A stretch of DNA of 64,000 nt from assembly GCA_016714045.1 (NCBI GenBank), contig JADJNY010000001.1, forward strand, positions 186,001 through 250,000. Direction: 5' to 3'. Below, in pieces: positions 54,305 through 63,413 of the stretch (positions within the stretch are counted from its first letter, which is position 1; each line of letters opens with the position of its first letter). The stretch comes from Planctomycetota bacterium. Its GTDB lineage: Bacteria > Planctomycetota > UBA1135 > GCA-002686595. The position numbers were made by a program, and so were the translations under genes. The notes below the pieces were generated by a model. The model was not told the origin of the DNA. It saw nothing but the letters and a program-made list of their open reading frames with translations, and made no database searches.

Positions 54305-56887
54305 TCAGCCGCGGGGGAGCCCGGGCTCCGCGCCCCGGTCGCGTCGGGGCTCGACGAAGCGCTTCGTGATCTCGAACCAGGCGAGGCTCGCGAGGCTCGC
54401 GCCGAGCGCGAGCACGAGGTCGCGCGGACGGACCGCATCGAACTGGAAGAGCTCGCGCAGGAACGGCACGAAGAGGGCCGCTGCGAGCACGAGCGCGGCG
54501 CCGAGGAAGATGACGCGCGCCGGCGTGTTCGGCACGCGCAGGTTGCGCAGCACGCCGTGCTCCCACGAGCGGTTCGACGCGATCAACGCGAGGTCGCCCG
54601 CGACGAGCGTCGCGAACGCGAGGGCGCGCGCTTCGCCTGCGCTCGCTCCACGGTCGAGCGCGAGCCCGAACACGGCGAGCGTCGCGGCGAAGAGCCCCGC
54701 GCCCTGGAGCAGGCTCGCGGCGAGCAGGCGCCGGTCGAACACCGGCGCGCGCGGGTCGCGCGGCCTGCGCTTCATCGTGCGCTCGTCCTCGGGCTCCGCT
54801 TCGAACGCCAGCGTGCACGACGGGTCGATGATCAGCTCGAGGAACACGATGTGGACGGGCAGGAGCGCCAGTGGCCAGCCGAGCAGCACCGGGACGAGCG
54901 CCATTCCCGCGATCGGAACGTGCACCGCGACCGTGAACGCGAGCGCGCGCCGCAGGTTCGCGTAGATGCGCCGGCCCAGGCGCACCGCGGCGACGAGCGA
55001 GCCGAAGTCGTCCTCGGTGAGCACGAGCGCTGCCGCCTCGCGCGCGACGTCCGTGCCGCGTCCGCCCATCGCGACGCCGATGTGCGCCGCCTTGAGCGCG
55101 GGCGCATCGTTCACGCCGTCGCCGGTCATCGCGACGACCTCGCCCTGCGCTTTCAGCGCGCGCACGATGCGCAGCTTCTGCTCGGGCACGACGCGCGCGA
55201 AGATCGCCGTGTCCTTCGCGCGCGCGGCGAGCGCCGCATCGTCGAGGAGGTCGAGCTCGGGCCCCGTCACGAGGCCGCCAGCGGCGAGCCCCGCCTCGTC
55301 CGCGATCGCGCGCGCGGTGCCCGCGTGGTCGCCCGTCACGAGCACGACGCGGATCCCGGCCGCGCGGCACTCGGCGACGGCGGCGGGGATTTCCGGGCGC
55401 AGCGGATCGGCGAGCCCGACGAGGCCGACGAGTTCGAAGTCGAAGTCGTGCTGGATCCGCGGCAGATCGTCGCCCTCGAACCGCGCGCGCGCGACCGCGA
55501 GCACGCGCAGCCCGCGGCCGGCGAGCTCGCGCACGACCCCGAGCACGCGCTCCGACTCCGCCGGCGCGAGGTGGCACAGGTCCGCGATCGCCTCCGGTGC
55601 GCCCTTCGCCGCGACGACGCGTCGCGGACCGCCACCAGGCTCGAGCCAGACGTGCGCGACCGAGAGGAGCTCCGGAGACAGCGGGTACTCGCGCGCGAGC
55701 TCCCACGCGTCGTGAAGGTGCTCCGTGCCCTCGAGCGCCTCGCGACCGAGGGCGTGGAACGCGACCTCCATCGGGTCGAACGGGTCGCGCTGGCTCGCGA
55801 GGATCCCGTACTCGACGACGGGATGCACGGGCTCGGGGAGCTCGCTCCCAGCCGCGACGATCCCGGCGTCGGACGACCACAGCGCCGCGACGCGCATCCG
55901 GTTCTGCGTCAGCGTCCCGGTCTTGTCCGTGCACAGGACCGTCGCGGCGCCGAGCGCCTCGATCGCCGCGAGCTGACGCGTGAGCACGCCCTGCTTCGCG
56001 ATGCGCCAGGCGCCGAGCGCGAAGAAGACGCTGAGCACGACGGGGAACTCCTCGGGCAGGAGCGCCATCGCGAGCGCGATCCCCGCGAGCAGGCCCTGCA
56101 GCCACTCGCCGTCGGCGAGGCCCCGCACGAGGAAGAGCGCGAAGCACACGACGCCGCCGCCGATCGCGACGACGCGCACGAGGCGCTCGATCTCGCGCTG
56201 GAGCGGCGTGTCCTGCGTCTCCAGCTCCGCGAGCGAGCGTCCGATGCGCCCGAGCTCGCTCCGCGCGCCGGTGGCGAACACGCGCGCGAGCCCGCGACCG
56301 CGCACGACGAGCGTGCCCGACCAGCAGGCCGGCACGTCGTCGCCGCCCGGTCGCAGCGCCGCGGGATCCTCGCCTTCGCGCGCGCGGCGCTTGCGCACGG
56401 GCACGGACTCGCCGGTCAGGAGCGCTTCGTCGACCTCGAGGTGCTCGCCGTCGACGAGCAACACGTCCGCGGGCACGCGGTCGCCCTCGGCGAGCGCGAG
56501 CAGGTCGCCGCGCACGACCTCGCGCCCCGGGACCTTGCGCTGGACGCCGTCGCGGATCACGGACGCTCGCGGACTCGACAGGTCGCGCAGCGCCCCGAGC
56601 GCGCGCTCCGACTTGCGCTCCTGCCGCAGCGAGAGCCCGACGATCGCGACGACGAAGACGAGCAGCGTGACGGCTTCGCGCACGTCGCCGAGCACGAAGT
56701 ACAGGGTCGCGCCACCGAGGAGCAAGAGGAGCATCGGCTCGCGCACGACGCGCCACGCCGTCGCGAGGAGGCTCGGCCGGCGATCGGCCGCGAGCTCGTT
56801 GGGTCCGTCGGCGGCAAGGCGCGCGCGGGCTTCGGCCTCGGTCAATCCGTGGAGCTCAGGCGCCGCCTGTCCAGGCCGTGTCAACAC
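54305..56887 (-). CDS. P-type (P2-like) cation-transporting ATPase
   Basis: 860 residues from GTG 56887 (TTG at 56884 also possible). It starts with a cation ATPase N-domain (LHGLTEAEARARLAADGPNEL). TGES is at 158-161, the membrane motif LLPEEFPVVLS near 278 (in place of the calcium-pump PEGLP), the phosphorylated Asp321 in DKTGTLT, KGAPE, DPLRPE, and the hinge TGDGVNDAPALK. Six C-terminal helices follow (VHIVFLELIIDPSCTLAFEAEP). P2-type pumps carry calcium, sodium or protons. The ion cannot be fixed from sequence. Confidence 0.95.
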   Translation of the reverse strand: MLTRPGQAAPELHGLTEAEARARLAADGPNELAADRRPSLLATAWRVVREPMLLLLLGGATLYFVLGDVREAVTLLVFVVAIVGLSLRQERKSERALGALRDLSSPRASVIRDGVQRKVPGREVVRGDLLALAEGDRVPADVLLVDGEHLEVDEALLTGESVPVRKRRAREGEDPAALRPGGDDVPACWSGTLVVRGRGLARVFATGARSELGRIGRSLAELETQDTPLQREIERLVRVVAIGGGVVCFALFLVRGLADGEWLQGLLAGIALAMALLPEEFPVVLSVFFALGAWRIAKQGVLTRQLAAIEALGAATVLCTDKTGTLTQNRMRVAALWSSDAGIVAAGSELPEPVHPVVEYGILASQRDPFDPMEVAFHALGREALEGTEHLHDAWELAREYPLSPELLSVAHVWLEPGGGPRRVVAAKGAPEAIADLCHLAPAESERVLGVVRELAGRGLRVLAVARARFEGDDLPRIQHDFDFELVGLVGLADPLRPEIPAAVAECRAAGIRVVLVTGDHAGTARAIADEAGLAAGGLVTGPELDLLDDAALAARAKDTAIFARVVPEQKLRIVRALKAQGEVVAMTGDGVNDAPALKAAHIGVAMGGRGTDVAREAAALVLTEDDFGSLVAAVRLGRRIYANLRRALAFTVAVHVPIAGMALVPVLLGWPLALLPVHIVFLELIIDPSCTLAFEAEPEDERTMKRRPRDPRAPVFDRRLLAASLLQGAGLFAATLAVFGLALDRGASAGEARALAFATLVAGDLALIASNRSWEHGVLRNLRVPNTPARVIFLGAALVLAAALFVPFLRELFQFDAVRPRDLVLALGASLASLAWFEITKRFVEPRRDRGAEPGLPRG

Positions 56888-57008
56888 GACGCGCGGTGCT
56901 CCTCGACCATGGCGCGGAGCCTAGCCGCGTCGAACGACCGCGACCACCCGCGAAACCACGCAGTCGGCGCTGTCCGTGTGCGGGGCGCCGTCGCTATCGT
57001 GGCGCGCC

Positions 57009-57947
57009 ATGTCGCTCGCGATCCGATGCCGCGGCCTCGTGAAGACCTTTCCGGGCAAGCCGCCGGTCGAGGCCGTCCGCGGGCTCGACCTCGAAGTGCG
57101 CACGGGCGAGTGCTTCGGCCTGCTCGGGCCCAACGGCGCGGGCAAGACCACGACCATCGAGATCCTCGAGGGCCTGTCGGCGCCCACCGCCGGCGTCGTC
57201 GAGGTGCTCGGTCGCGCCTGGAAGACCGACGAACGCGAGCTGCGCGAGCGGATCGGCGTCACGCTGCAGGAGACGAAGCTCGCGGACAAGCTGACGGTGC
57301 TCGAGACGCTGCGCCTCTTCGCCTCGTTCTACGCGCGCGGCCGCAGTGCGGAGTCGGCGCTCGACGAAGTCGGCCTCGGCGAGAAGCGCTCGAGCTGGGT
57401 CGTCAACCTCTCCGGCGGCCAGCGGCAGCGGCTCGCCGTCGCGTGCGCGCTCGTGGGCGATCCCGAGCTCCTGTTCCTCGACGAGCCGACGACGGGCCTC
57501 GACCCGCAGTCGCGCCGTCAGCTGTGGGACGTCGTGCGCGCGCTGCGCGGCGCCGGGCGCACGATCCTCTTGACGACGCACTACATGGACGAAGCCGAGA
57601 AGCTCTGCGACCGCGTCGCGATCGTCGACCACGGCCGGGTCATCGCGCAGGGCTCGCCGGCGGAGCTGATCCGTTCGCTCGGCGGCGACCACGTCGTCGA
57701 GTTCGCGTTCCAGGACGGCCTGCGCGCGGGCGAGCTCGCCGCGCTCGAGGCGCTCCCGGGCGTGCGCGCGGCGCGCGCGGAGGCGGACGGCGGCGCCCTC
57801 ACGGTGGGGGAGCCGCACGTGACGATCCCCGCGCTGCTCGCGTTCGCCGAGCGCGAGCACCGCGCGCTCGCGCGTCTCTCGACGCGCCAGGCGAGCCTCG
57901 AGGACGTCTTCGTCACGCTGACCGGGAGGCACCTGCGCGATGCGTGA
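57009..57947 (+). CDS. ABC exporter ATP-binding protein
   Basis: 312 residues. Walker A is LLGPNGAGKTTT (near 40-48), then a Q-loop in TLQETKLADKLTV, signature LSGGQRQRLAV, Walker B LLFLDEPTTGLDP and switch TTHYMDEAEKL. This is the CcmA/DRA type of ATPase with a C-terminal extension (VEFAFQDGL to LEDVFVTLTGRHL) typical of drug or polysaccharide exporters. It overlaps the permease gene by eight bases and is divergent from the ATPase gene. The substrate is unknown. Confidence 0.95.
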   Translation: MSLAIRCRGLVKTFPGKPPVEAVRGLDLEVRTGECFGLLGPNGAGKTTTIEILEGLSAPTAGVVEVLGRAWKTDERELRERIGVTLQETKLADKLTVLETLRLFASFYARGRSAESALDEVGLGEKRSSWVVNLSGGQRQRLAVACALVGDPELLFLDEPTTGLDPQSRRQLWDVVRALRGAGRTILLTTHYMDEAEKLCDRVAIVDHGRVIAQGSPAELIRSLGGDHVVEFAFQDGLRAGELAALEALPGVRAARAEADGGALTVGEPHVTIPALLAFAEREHRALARLSTRQASLEDVFVTLTGRHLRDA

Positions 57948-58986
57948 TCGTCACCCGTTCCTCCAGCTCTTCGCGGCGCGTCTGCGCGAGCTCAAGCGCG
58001 AGCCCGGCGTGCTGTTCTGGATCTTCGGCTTCCCGCTCCTGCTCGCGATCGGCCTCGGGATCGCGTTCCGCAACGAGCCGCGCACCGAGGTCGCGGTCGG
58101 CGTCCTGCGCTCCGCGGGCGCCGAGGCGGTGGCCGCGGCGCTCCCGGCGGAGCGCGGGTTCCGCGCGAGCGTGCTCACGGACGCGGAGGCCGCGCACGCG
58201 CTGCGTCTGGGCAAGGTGGCGCTCGTCGTCGTGCCCGCGGCGGAGTCGGGCGGTGCGCCCGAGTTCCGCTTCGACCCCACGCGGCCCGAGAGCGAGCTCG
58301 CGCGTGTGCGCGTGCACGACGCGCTCGAGCGCGCGGCGGGACGCGTCGACCGGATCGAGCCGCGCGAGGCGCCGGTGACGGAGCCGGGCTCGCGCTACAT
58401 CGACTTCCTGATCCCCGGCTTGCTCGGCATGAACATCATGAGCGGCGGCATGTGGGGGATCGGCTACGCGATCGTCGACATGCGCTCGAAGCGCCTGCTG
58501 AAGCGCCTCGCCGCGACGCCGATGAAGCGCACGCACTTCCTCGGCGCGTTCCTCGCCGCGCGCCTCGTGCTCGTGCTGGCGGAGATGGTGCTCCTGCTCG
58601 CGTTCGGCTGGCTCGCCTTCGACCTCGTGCCGCAGGGCTCGCTCGTCGACGTCGTCGCGCTGTGCGTGCTGGGCGCGTGCGCGTTCGCCGGGCTCGGACT
58701 CCTGGTCGCGACGCGGACGGCGAAGGTCGAGATCGTCGGCGGCCTGATCAACCTCGTGATGCTCCCGATGTTCGTCGTCTCGGGCGTGTTCTTCTCGTCC
58801 GAGCGCTTCCCCGACGTCCTGCAGCCCTTCGTACGCGCGCTGCCCCTGACCGCGTTGAACGACGGACTGCGCGCCGCGATCCTCGAAGGCGCGCCGCTCT
58901 CGGAGCAACTCCCGCGCGTGCTCGTGCTCCTCGTCTGGGGCGCCATCTCCTTCGTGCTCGCGCTGCGGCTGTTCCGCTGGAGCTGA
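57940..58986 (+). CDS. ABC-2 type exporter permease
   Basis: 348 residues. An N-terminal helix (LKREPGVLFWIFGFPLLLAIGLG) is followed by an extracytoplasmic domain (residues 45-150). Five more helices follow, with IDFLIPGLLGMNIMSGGMWGIGYAIVDMRSKRLLKRLAATPMKRTHFLGAFLAARLV, the ABC-2 coupling pattern, and LVMLPMFVVSGVFFSSERFP. Its start ATGCGTGA overlaps the ATPase stop. The pair forms a dimeric exporter. The ORF ends 39 bases from the convergent DsbA-like gene. Confidence 0.93.
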   Translation: MRDRHPFLQLFAARLRELKREPGVLFWIFGFPLLLAIGLGIAFRNEPRTEVAVGVLRSAGAEAVAAALPAERGFRASVLTDAEAAHALRLGKVALVVVPAAESGGAPEFRFDPTRPESELARVRVHDALERAAGRVDRIEPREAPVTEPGSRYIDFLIPGLLGMNIMSGGMWGIGYAIVDMRSKRLLKRLAATPMKRTHFLGAFLAARLVLVLAEMVLLLAFGWLAFDLVPQGSLVDVVALCVLGACAFAGLGLLVATRTAKVEIVGGLINLVMLPMFVVSGVFFSSERFPDVLQPFVRALPLTALNDGLRAAILEGAPLSEQLPRVLVLLVWGAISFVLALRLFRWS

Positions 58987-59025
58987 GCACCGCTCGCGCG
59001 CAGGCTCCGCGCCGGTGAGGCGGGA

Positions 59026-60392
59026 TCAGCGCCCGTCCGCGGACGGCTTCGCCGCCTCCGCCCCCGCGCCCCCGTCCCCGCGCGCTCCCGCAGCGCGCCC
59101 CGCAGCGCGTCCTCGAGCGCCTCGCGCGTGTGCTCGACCACGCGACGGCCGTTGACGAAAACCGTCGGCGTCGAGAACACGCCGACAGAAAGCGCGTCCT
59201 GCTGATCGCGCGTCACCGCAGCGCGCGCAGCCTCGCCGGCGGAGTCGAGCGCGAACCGCGGGAGGTCGAGCCCGAGCTCGCGCGCGTGGCGCTGGAACGT
59301 CGCGGCGCCGAAACCGACCTGCTCGCGGAAGAGGCGCGCGGCGAACTCGAAGTACCGGCCCTGCGCGCGCGCCGCCTCGGCCGCGAGCGCCGCGGGCACG
59401 GCGGCGGGGTGTTCGCGGATGGGGAAGTCGCGGAAGACGACGCGCAGCTCGCGCTCGTGCGCGGCACGGAGCGCGAGGAGCAGCTCGTGGAGCTTCGCGC
59501 AGTTCGCGCACTCGAAATCGACGAACGCGACGAGCGTCACCGGCGCGTCCGCCGGACCGAGCGCGGGCTGGTCCTCGCCCGCGAGGCGCGCGTCCCCGGC
59601 GCGCGGCGGGAGCAGCAGGATCTCGACCACGGGCGGGGGCGTGTCCTTCGGCGCCGCGTCGAGTCGCGCGCGCACGCGGCGGTCGAGCTCCTGGCGGCGC
59701 TGTTCGTAGAGCTCTTCTTCCATCAGGCGCGGCAAGGGCTGCAACGGTGCGTCGACCGCGTCGAGCGTGATCGGCGCGCCGCCGACGGTCACGAGCACGG
59801 TCGTGAGTGCGAGGCGCGGGTCCGCGAGGTCCTCGGCGCGCGCGCGCGGCACGACCGCGTGGCGCGGTCGCAGCGCGCCCAGGAACGCGGAGCGGGCCTC
59901 GGTTTCGCGCTCGCGCATCAAGAGCTCGAGCACGGCCGTCTGGTTGACCGCGAAGCCGCCGGGGAGCTCGTTGTGGAGCTCGGCGTAGCGCGCGCGCGCG
60001 TCGTCGACCGTCGGGAGCTTCCAGCGGCCCGCGAGCTCGCGCTGGAGGAGCTCGGCGGGCGCGAGGCCGCGCGCTTTGGCCTCGAGCGTGAGCACGCGCT
60101 CGTCGACGGCCTGCTCGAGCGCGTTCGCGCGCGCGTCGAACAGCGTCGCCGTCAGGCCCGCGAGCGTCTCCTTCAGCGCGAGGTCGAGCTCGGAGAGCAG
60201 GATCTCCGCCGTTCCGACGCGCGCGACGACGGGCGGGGCGGGCTCCGTGCGGCACGGCTCTTCCGGCGCGGACGGTTTCGCGGGCGCGTCCCCTTGCTGC
60301 GCGGGATGCGCCGCCACGGCGCGCGCGCTCGAAAGGAGCAGCGCGCCGAGCGCGGCGGCGGTCGCGAGCCGAGTGGTGCGTTGGTGCTTCAT
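59026..60392 (-). CDS. DsbA-like thioredoxin with SurA-like N-terminal region (C-terminus apparently frameshifted)
   Basis: The ATG at 60392 overlaps the stop of the cytochrome c/PBP1 gene. A signal peptide covers residues 1-28. Residues 55-230 have a peptidyl-prolyl-isomerase SurA_N-like look (VVARVGTAEILLSELDLALKE). From about 280 there is a DsbA fold with FVDFECANCAKLHELL (CxxC is C-A-N-C) and the cis-Pro segment GVFSTPTVFVNGRRV. The frame as read runs on for 560 bases antisense to the ABC permease. One extra base near 59090 gives GDGGAGAEAAKPSADGR and a stop at 59026 (455 residues), just before the permease stop. It is probably a periplasmic disulphide protein. Confidence 0.85.
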
Positions 60393-62020
60393 CCGTCGAC
60401 GGGGATCCATGCGCTCGTCTCCGCTGGCGCGCCCGTCGCGCGGTCGAGCCGCAGGACGTGCGCTCCACGCGCGCCGACGCGGCGGCCGGGGCCGAACGTG
60501 AGCGGCGGGCCGAGGCCCGCGTCGAACTTGTACAACCCTTCGAGCGCCTGCACGAGCTTCTCGCGGCCGAGCTCGCGACCGGCGCGCCGCAGCCCCTCGA
60601 CGAGCACGTGCGCGGCGCACCAAGCGTCGACCTGGTCGGGGACGTGCGCATCGAGCGCGAGCCCGTGCTTCGCCGCGAACTCGACGAACGTCTTCGCGCC
60701 GGGGGCGTCGGGCGCGTCGGGTGCGCGCGGTAGCGAGACCTCGATCGTGCCGGGGAACCCGCCCGCGAGCTGGCGCAGTCCGCGCGCGGCGAGCGGTCCG
60801 GGGACGAGGACGCGGGGCGCGAAGGCGAGCTCGGTCGCGCTTCGCAGGAAGCCCGCTTGCTCCGCTGGCGCGGCGAGCAGGAGCACGGCCTCGACGCCGT
60901 CGCGGGCGAGCGCGCGCGCGAGCTCGGCCGCGTCGGCGCCGGGCGCCAGCGACGCGCGCGAGGGGCTCGCGCGGCCCGCGCCGGTCCAGCGCGCGTCGAG
61001 CTCGCGCGCGAGCGACGCCGAGCGCTCGTCGCCGCCGTCGACGATGCCCACGCGCGCGCCGGGCGCCGTCGCGAGGAGGTGCGCGGCGAGCGCCGCGGCC
61101 TGGACGCGCAACCCGGCGTGCAGCTCGAACACGTAGCGGCTCGTCGCGGCGTCCGCGCCGGGCGCTTCGGAGAGCGCGCCGATCACGGGCGTGCCGGTCG
61201 CGTCGATCGCGGTGAGCGCGGTCGCGTCGCCGGGGTCGAGGTCGCTCGCGACGAACGCGAACACGTCGTCCGCGGCGAGCGCCGCACGCAGCGCGCCGAG
61301 CGACGCCGCGCCGGCTGTCGCGACGGAGTTCGCGCCGGGTGTCGCGCCAGGATCCGCGTCGGGCGCGCGCGCCTCGTCGCGCAGGAGGACGAGCTCGACC
61401 TTCCGCCCGTGCACGCCGCCCTCGGCCGCGAGGTCGTCGACGAGGCCGCGCAGCACCGCCGCACGCGCGTCGCCGCGCGCTCCGTGCGGCACGACGGCCG
61501 CGATGCGCACGCGTTCGTCGCCGAGGCCCGGGTCGCGCAGGCTGCCGATCCGCTTCAGGAACGCGGCGAGGTCCTCCACCTCGTCCTGCGTCAGCTGGTA
61601 CTGCGGCATCACGTTCGAGAGCGCGTTGCCCGCGGGATCGCGGCCTTGCGTGATCGCGCGGCGGAGCGCGCGCTCGTCGTACGGGCCGTGCTCGCGGCCG
61701 GAGGTGTGGCGCGCGCCGTACGGCTTCGTCAGCGCTTCCCAACGGATGTCGGAGGGCACGACGCCGCCCTCGGGCTTCCCGCGGCCGTCGAACGCGTGGC
61801 ACCCCGCGCACGGCAGGGAGCGCGCGGGCACCTCGATCTTCGCCTCGCCGAGCAGCGCGACGATCTTGCGCCCGCTCGCGGCCTCGCCCTCGAGGTAGAG
61901 CTTGCGCCCGCGCAGCTCCGCGTCCGTCAGCGCGCGACCCTGCGCCGCGGCCGCGGCGGCGACGAGCGCGATCGCCGCGCTCGCGAGCACGGCGCGCGCG
62001 CGGATCGGGTCAGCGCCCAT
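60389..62020 (-). CDS. Cytochrome c domain fused to periplasmic ligand-binding (PBP1) domain
   Basis: A 543-residue exported protein with a signal near residues 1-27. Residues 28-160 are a cytochrome c domain: heme site CAGCH (Cys71, Cys74, His75) and a probable axial Met138 in NVMPQYQLT, followed by DLAAFLKRIG. Residues 165-540 resemble type 1 periplasmic binding proteins of the branched-chain amino acid family (RIAAVVPHGARGDARAAVLRGLVDDLAAEGGVHGRKVELVLL, GIVDGGDE, GVEAVLLLA). The combination suggests an electron-transfer protein that senses or binds a small ligand. It is coupled at both ends within an operon. Confidence 0.88.
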   Translation of the reverse strand: MGADPIRARAVLASAAIALVAAAAAAQGRALTDAELRGRKLYLEGEAASGRKIVALLGEAKIEVPARSLPCAGCHAFDGRGKPEGGVVPSDIRWEALTKPYGARHTSGREHGPYDERALRRAITQGRDPAGNALSNVMPQYQLTQDEVEDLAAFLKRIGSLRDPGLGDERVRIAAVVPHGARGDARAAVLRGLVDDLAAEGGVHGRKVELVLLRDEARAPDADPGATPGANSVATAGAASLGALRAALAADDVFAFVASDLDPGDATALTAIDATGTPVIGALSEAPGADAATSRYVFELHAGLRVQAAALAAHLLATAPGARVGIVDGGDERSASLARELDARWTGAGRASPSRASLAPGADAAELARALARDGVEAVLLLAAPAEQAGFLRSATELAFAPRVLVPGPLAARGLRQLAGGFPGTIEVSLPRAPDAPDAPGAKTFVEFAAKHGLALDAHVPDQVDAWCAAHVLVEGLRRAGRELGREKLVQALEGLYKFDAGLGPPLTFGPGRRVGARGAHVLRLDRATGAPAETSAWIPVDG

Positions 62021-63413
62021 CGTCGTGGAGCACGCTCTCGAACACCCGGACGACGGCTTCGGGCTCGGCGAGCCCGAAGGCCTTCTTCCAGAGGCCCGTG
62101 CGGTCGTTGCCGATCAGGATCAAGTTGCTGTGCTCTTCGCGCGCCTTGACCGCGAAGCCGAGCTTGCCTAGCACCTTGTCCAGGTCCGCCTGCGCGCCGG
62201 TCAGGAACGACCATCCCGATCGCGCACCGAGCGTGCGCGCGTACTCCGCGAGCTTCTCCGGCGTGTCGTGCGCGGGGTCGACGCTGATCGAGACGAGCTG
62301 GACGTCCTTCCCCAAGCGATCGCCGGCGATCTCCATGATCGCGCGCATGTTCTTCGACAGCACCGGGCAGACGCCCGTGCACTCGGAGAAGAAGCAGTCG
62401 ATGACGACGACCTTGCCTTGGAGGAGGTCCGTGTAGAACTTCTTCTTCGCGCCGGTCTGGTCGACGAGCTCCGTGTCGGTGAACCACGCGCGGGCGGCGG
62501 ACTCCGGCGGCGCGGTCGGCGCCGGGGCGGGCGCGGTCGGGCTCGTCGCGGGCTCGCCGGCGGGGCGCGCGGCCGACGTGGCCCCGGGCGATCCCCCTGG
62601 CGATCCCCCTGGCGATCCCCCTGGCGATCCCCCTGGCGATCCCTCGGGCGACCTCGACGCGCCCGCGCCGGAGGGCGTCGCGCTCTCGGCCTGCGCGGCG
62701 CGCGCGGCGGTGAACTCGTCGACGACGCGCGCGAGCGCCGCCGGCGGAGCGAGACCGTCGATGCGGCGCCACGCGTTGCGTGTCGGGTCGCCGACGAGCA
62801 CGAGCGGCGTGTGGTCCTCCTTGCGCGCGCTGAAGACGCCGAGCGCCTTCTGCAGCGCGTCGACGTCCGCCTTCTCGCCCGTGAGCAGGCTCCAGCCCGG
62901 CCCCGCGCCGAACGTCTGGCCGAACGCCTTCAGGCGCGCGGGCGTGTCGTTCTTCGGGTCGACGCTGACGCTGACGAGCACGACGTCGCGGCCGGCGCGC
63001 TCGCCCAGGTGCTCCTGCAGCTTGCCGAAGTTCGCGGAGAGCGCGGGGCAGATCGTCGTGCACGTCGTGAAGACGAAGTCGAGCACGACGATGCGATCGC
63101 GCACGAGCTCCGAAACGAGGCGCACGCTGCGTCCGTCCTGGTCGACGAACGTCGCGTCGGGGAGCTTCGGCGCGAGCGCGTCGTTCGGGTTCGCCGCGGA
63201 GGGCGCCGTGGGCACGATCACGATGGGGGCGCCGTCGGCGACCGCGTCCGGGCGTGCGAACGCAGCGGAATCCGAGGGCGGTGCGCAGCACGGCGCGGGG
63301 GCCGGCTCGGGCGCGCGCGCGCCCGTGCTGCCGCACGCTGCAAGCAGAGCGAGGGCGAGCAGCACGCCGGCGAGCGTGGCGCTCGCGCGTGTGATCCACG
63401 GCACGGAGCTCAT
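62010..63413 (-). CDS. Lipoprotein with two SCO1/SenC domains in tandem
   Basis: 467 residues from ATG 63413, overlapping the upstream stop (ATGA). The lipobox LAAC places the lipidated Cys27. Domain 1 has Cys118 and Cys122 (TTCTTICP) and His201. Domain 2 has Cys345 and Cys349 (SECTGVCP) and His428. These are the copper ligands of SCO proteins that mature cytochrome c oxidase CuA or act as thiol-disulphide proteins. A Gly-Ser-Pro linker of about 60 residues sits between the two and contains a 12-base tandem repeat. One SCO domain per protein is the norm. Confidence 0.92.
   Translation of the reverse strand: MSSVPWITRASATLAGVLLALALLAACGSTGARAPEPAPAPCCAPPSDSAAFARPDAVADGAPIVIVPTAPSAANPNDALAPKLPDATFVDQDGRSVRLVSELVRDRIVVLDFVFTTCTTICPALSANFGKLQEHLGERAGRDVVLVSVSVDPKNDTPARLKAFGQTFGAGPGWSLLTGEKADVDALQKALGVFSARKEDHTPLVLVGDPTRNAWRRIDGLAPPAALARVVDEFTAARAAQAESATPSGAGASRSPEGSPGGSPGGSPGGSPGGSPGATSAARPAGEPATSPTAPAPAPTAPPESAARAWFTDTELVDQTGAKKKFYTDLLQGKVVVIDCFFSECTGVCPVLSKNMRAIMEIAGDRLGKDVQLVSISVDPAHDTPEKLAEYARTLGARSGWSFLTGAQADLDKVLGKLGFAVKAREEHSNLILIGNDRTGLWKKAFGLAEPEAVVRVFESVLHDDGR
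62590..62649 (-). repeat. 12-base tandem repeat in the SCO linker
   Basis: GATCCCCCTGGC on the plus strand occurs four times in perfect tandem with a fifth, imperfect copy (GATCCCTCGGGC), encoding GGSP units. Copy number may vary between strains. Confidence 0.85.

Noticed and set aside
58464..59025. Long C-terminal extension of the DsbA-like protein, antisense to the ABC permease
   Set aside because: Composition is that of a shadow frame, and a natural stop exists one frame away at 59026.
62580..62650. Short direct repeats that could suggest a CRISPR array
   Set aside because: The units are 12 bases, in perfect tandem without spacers, and encode GGSP in frame.
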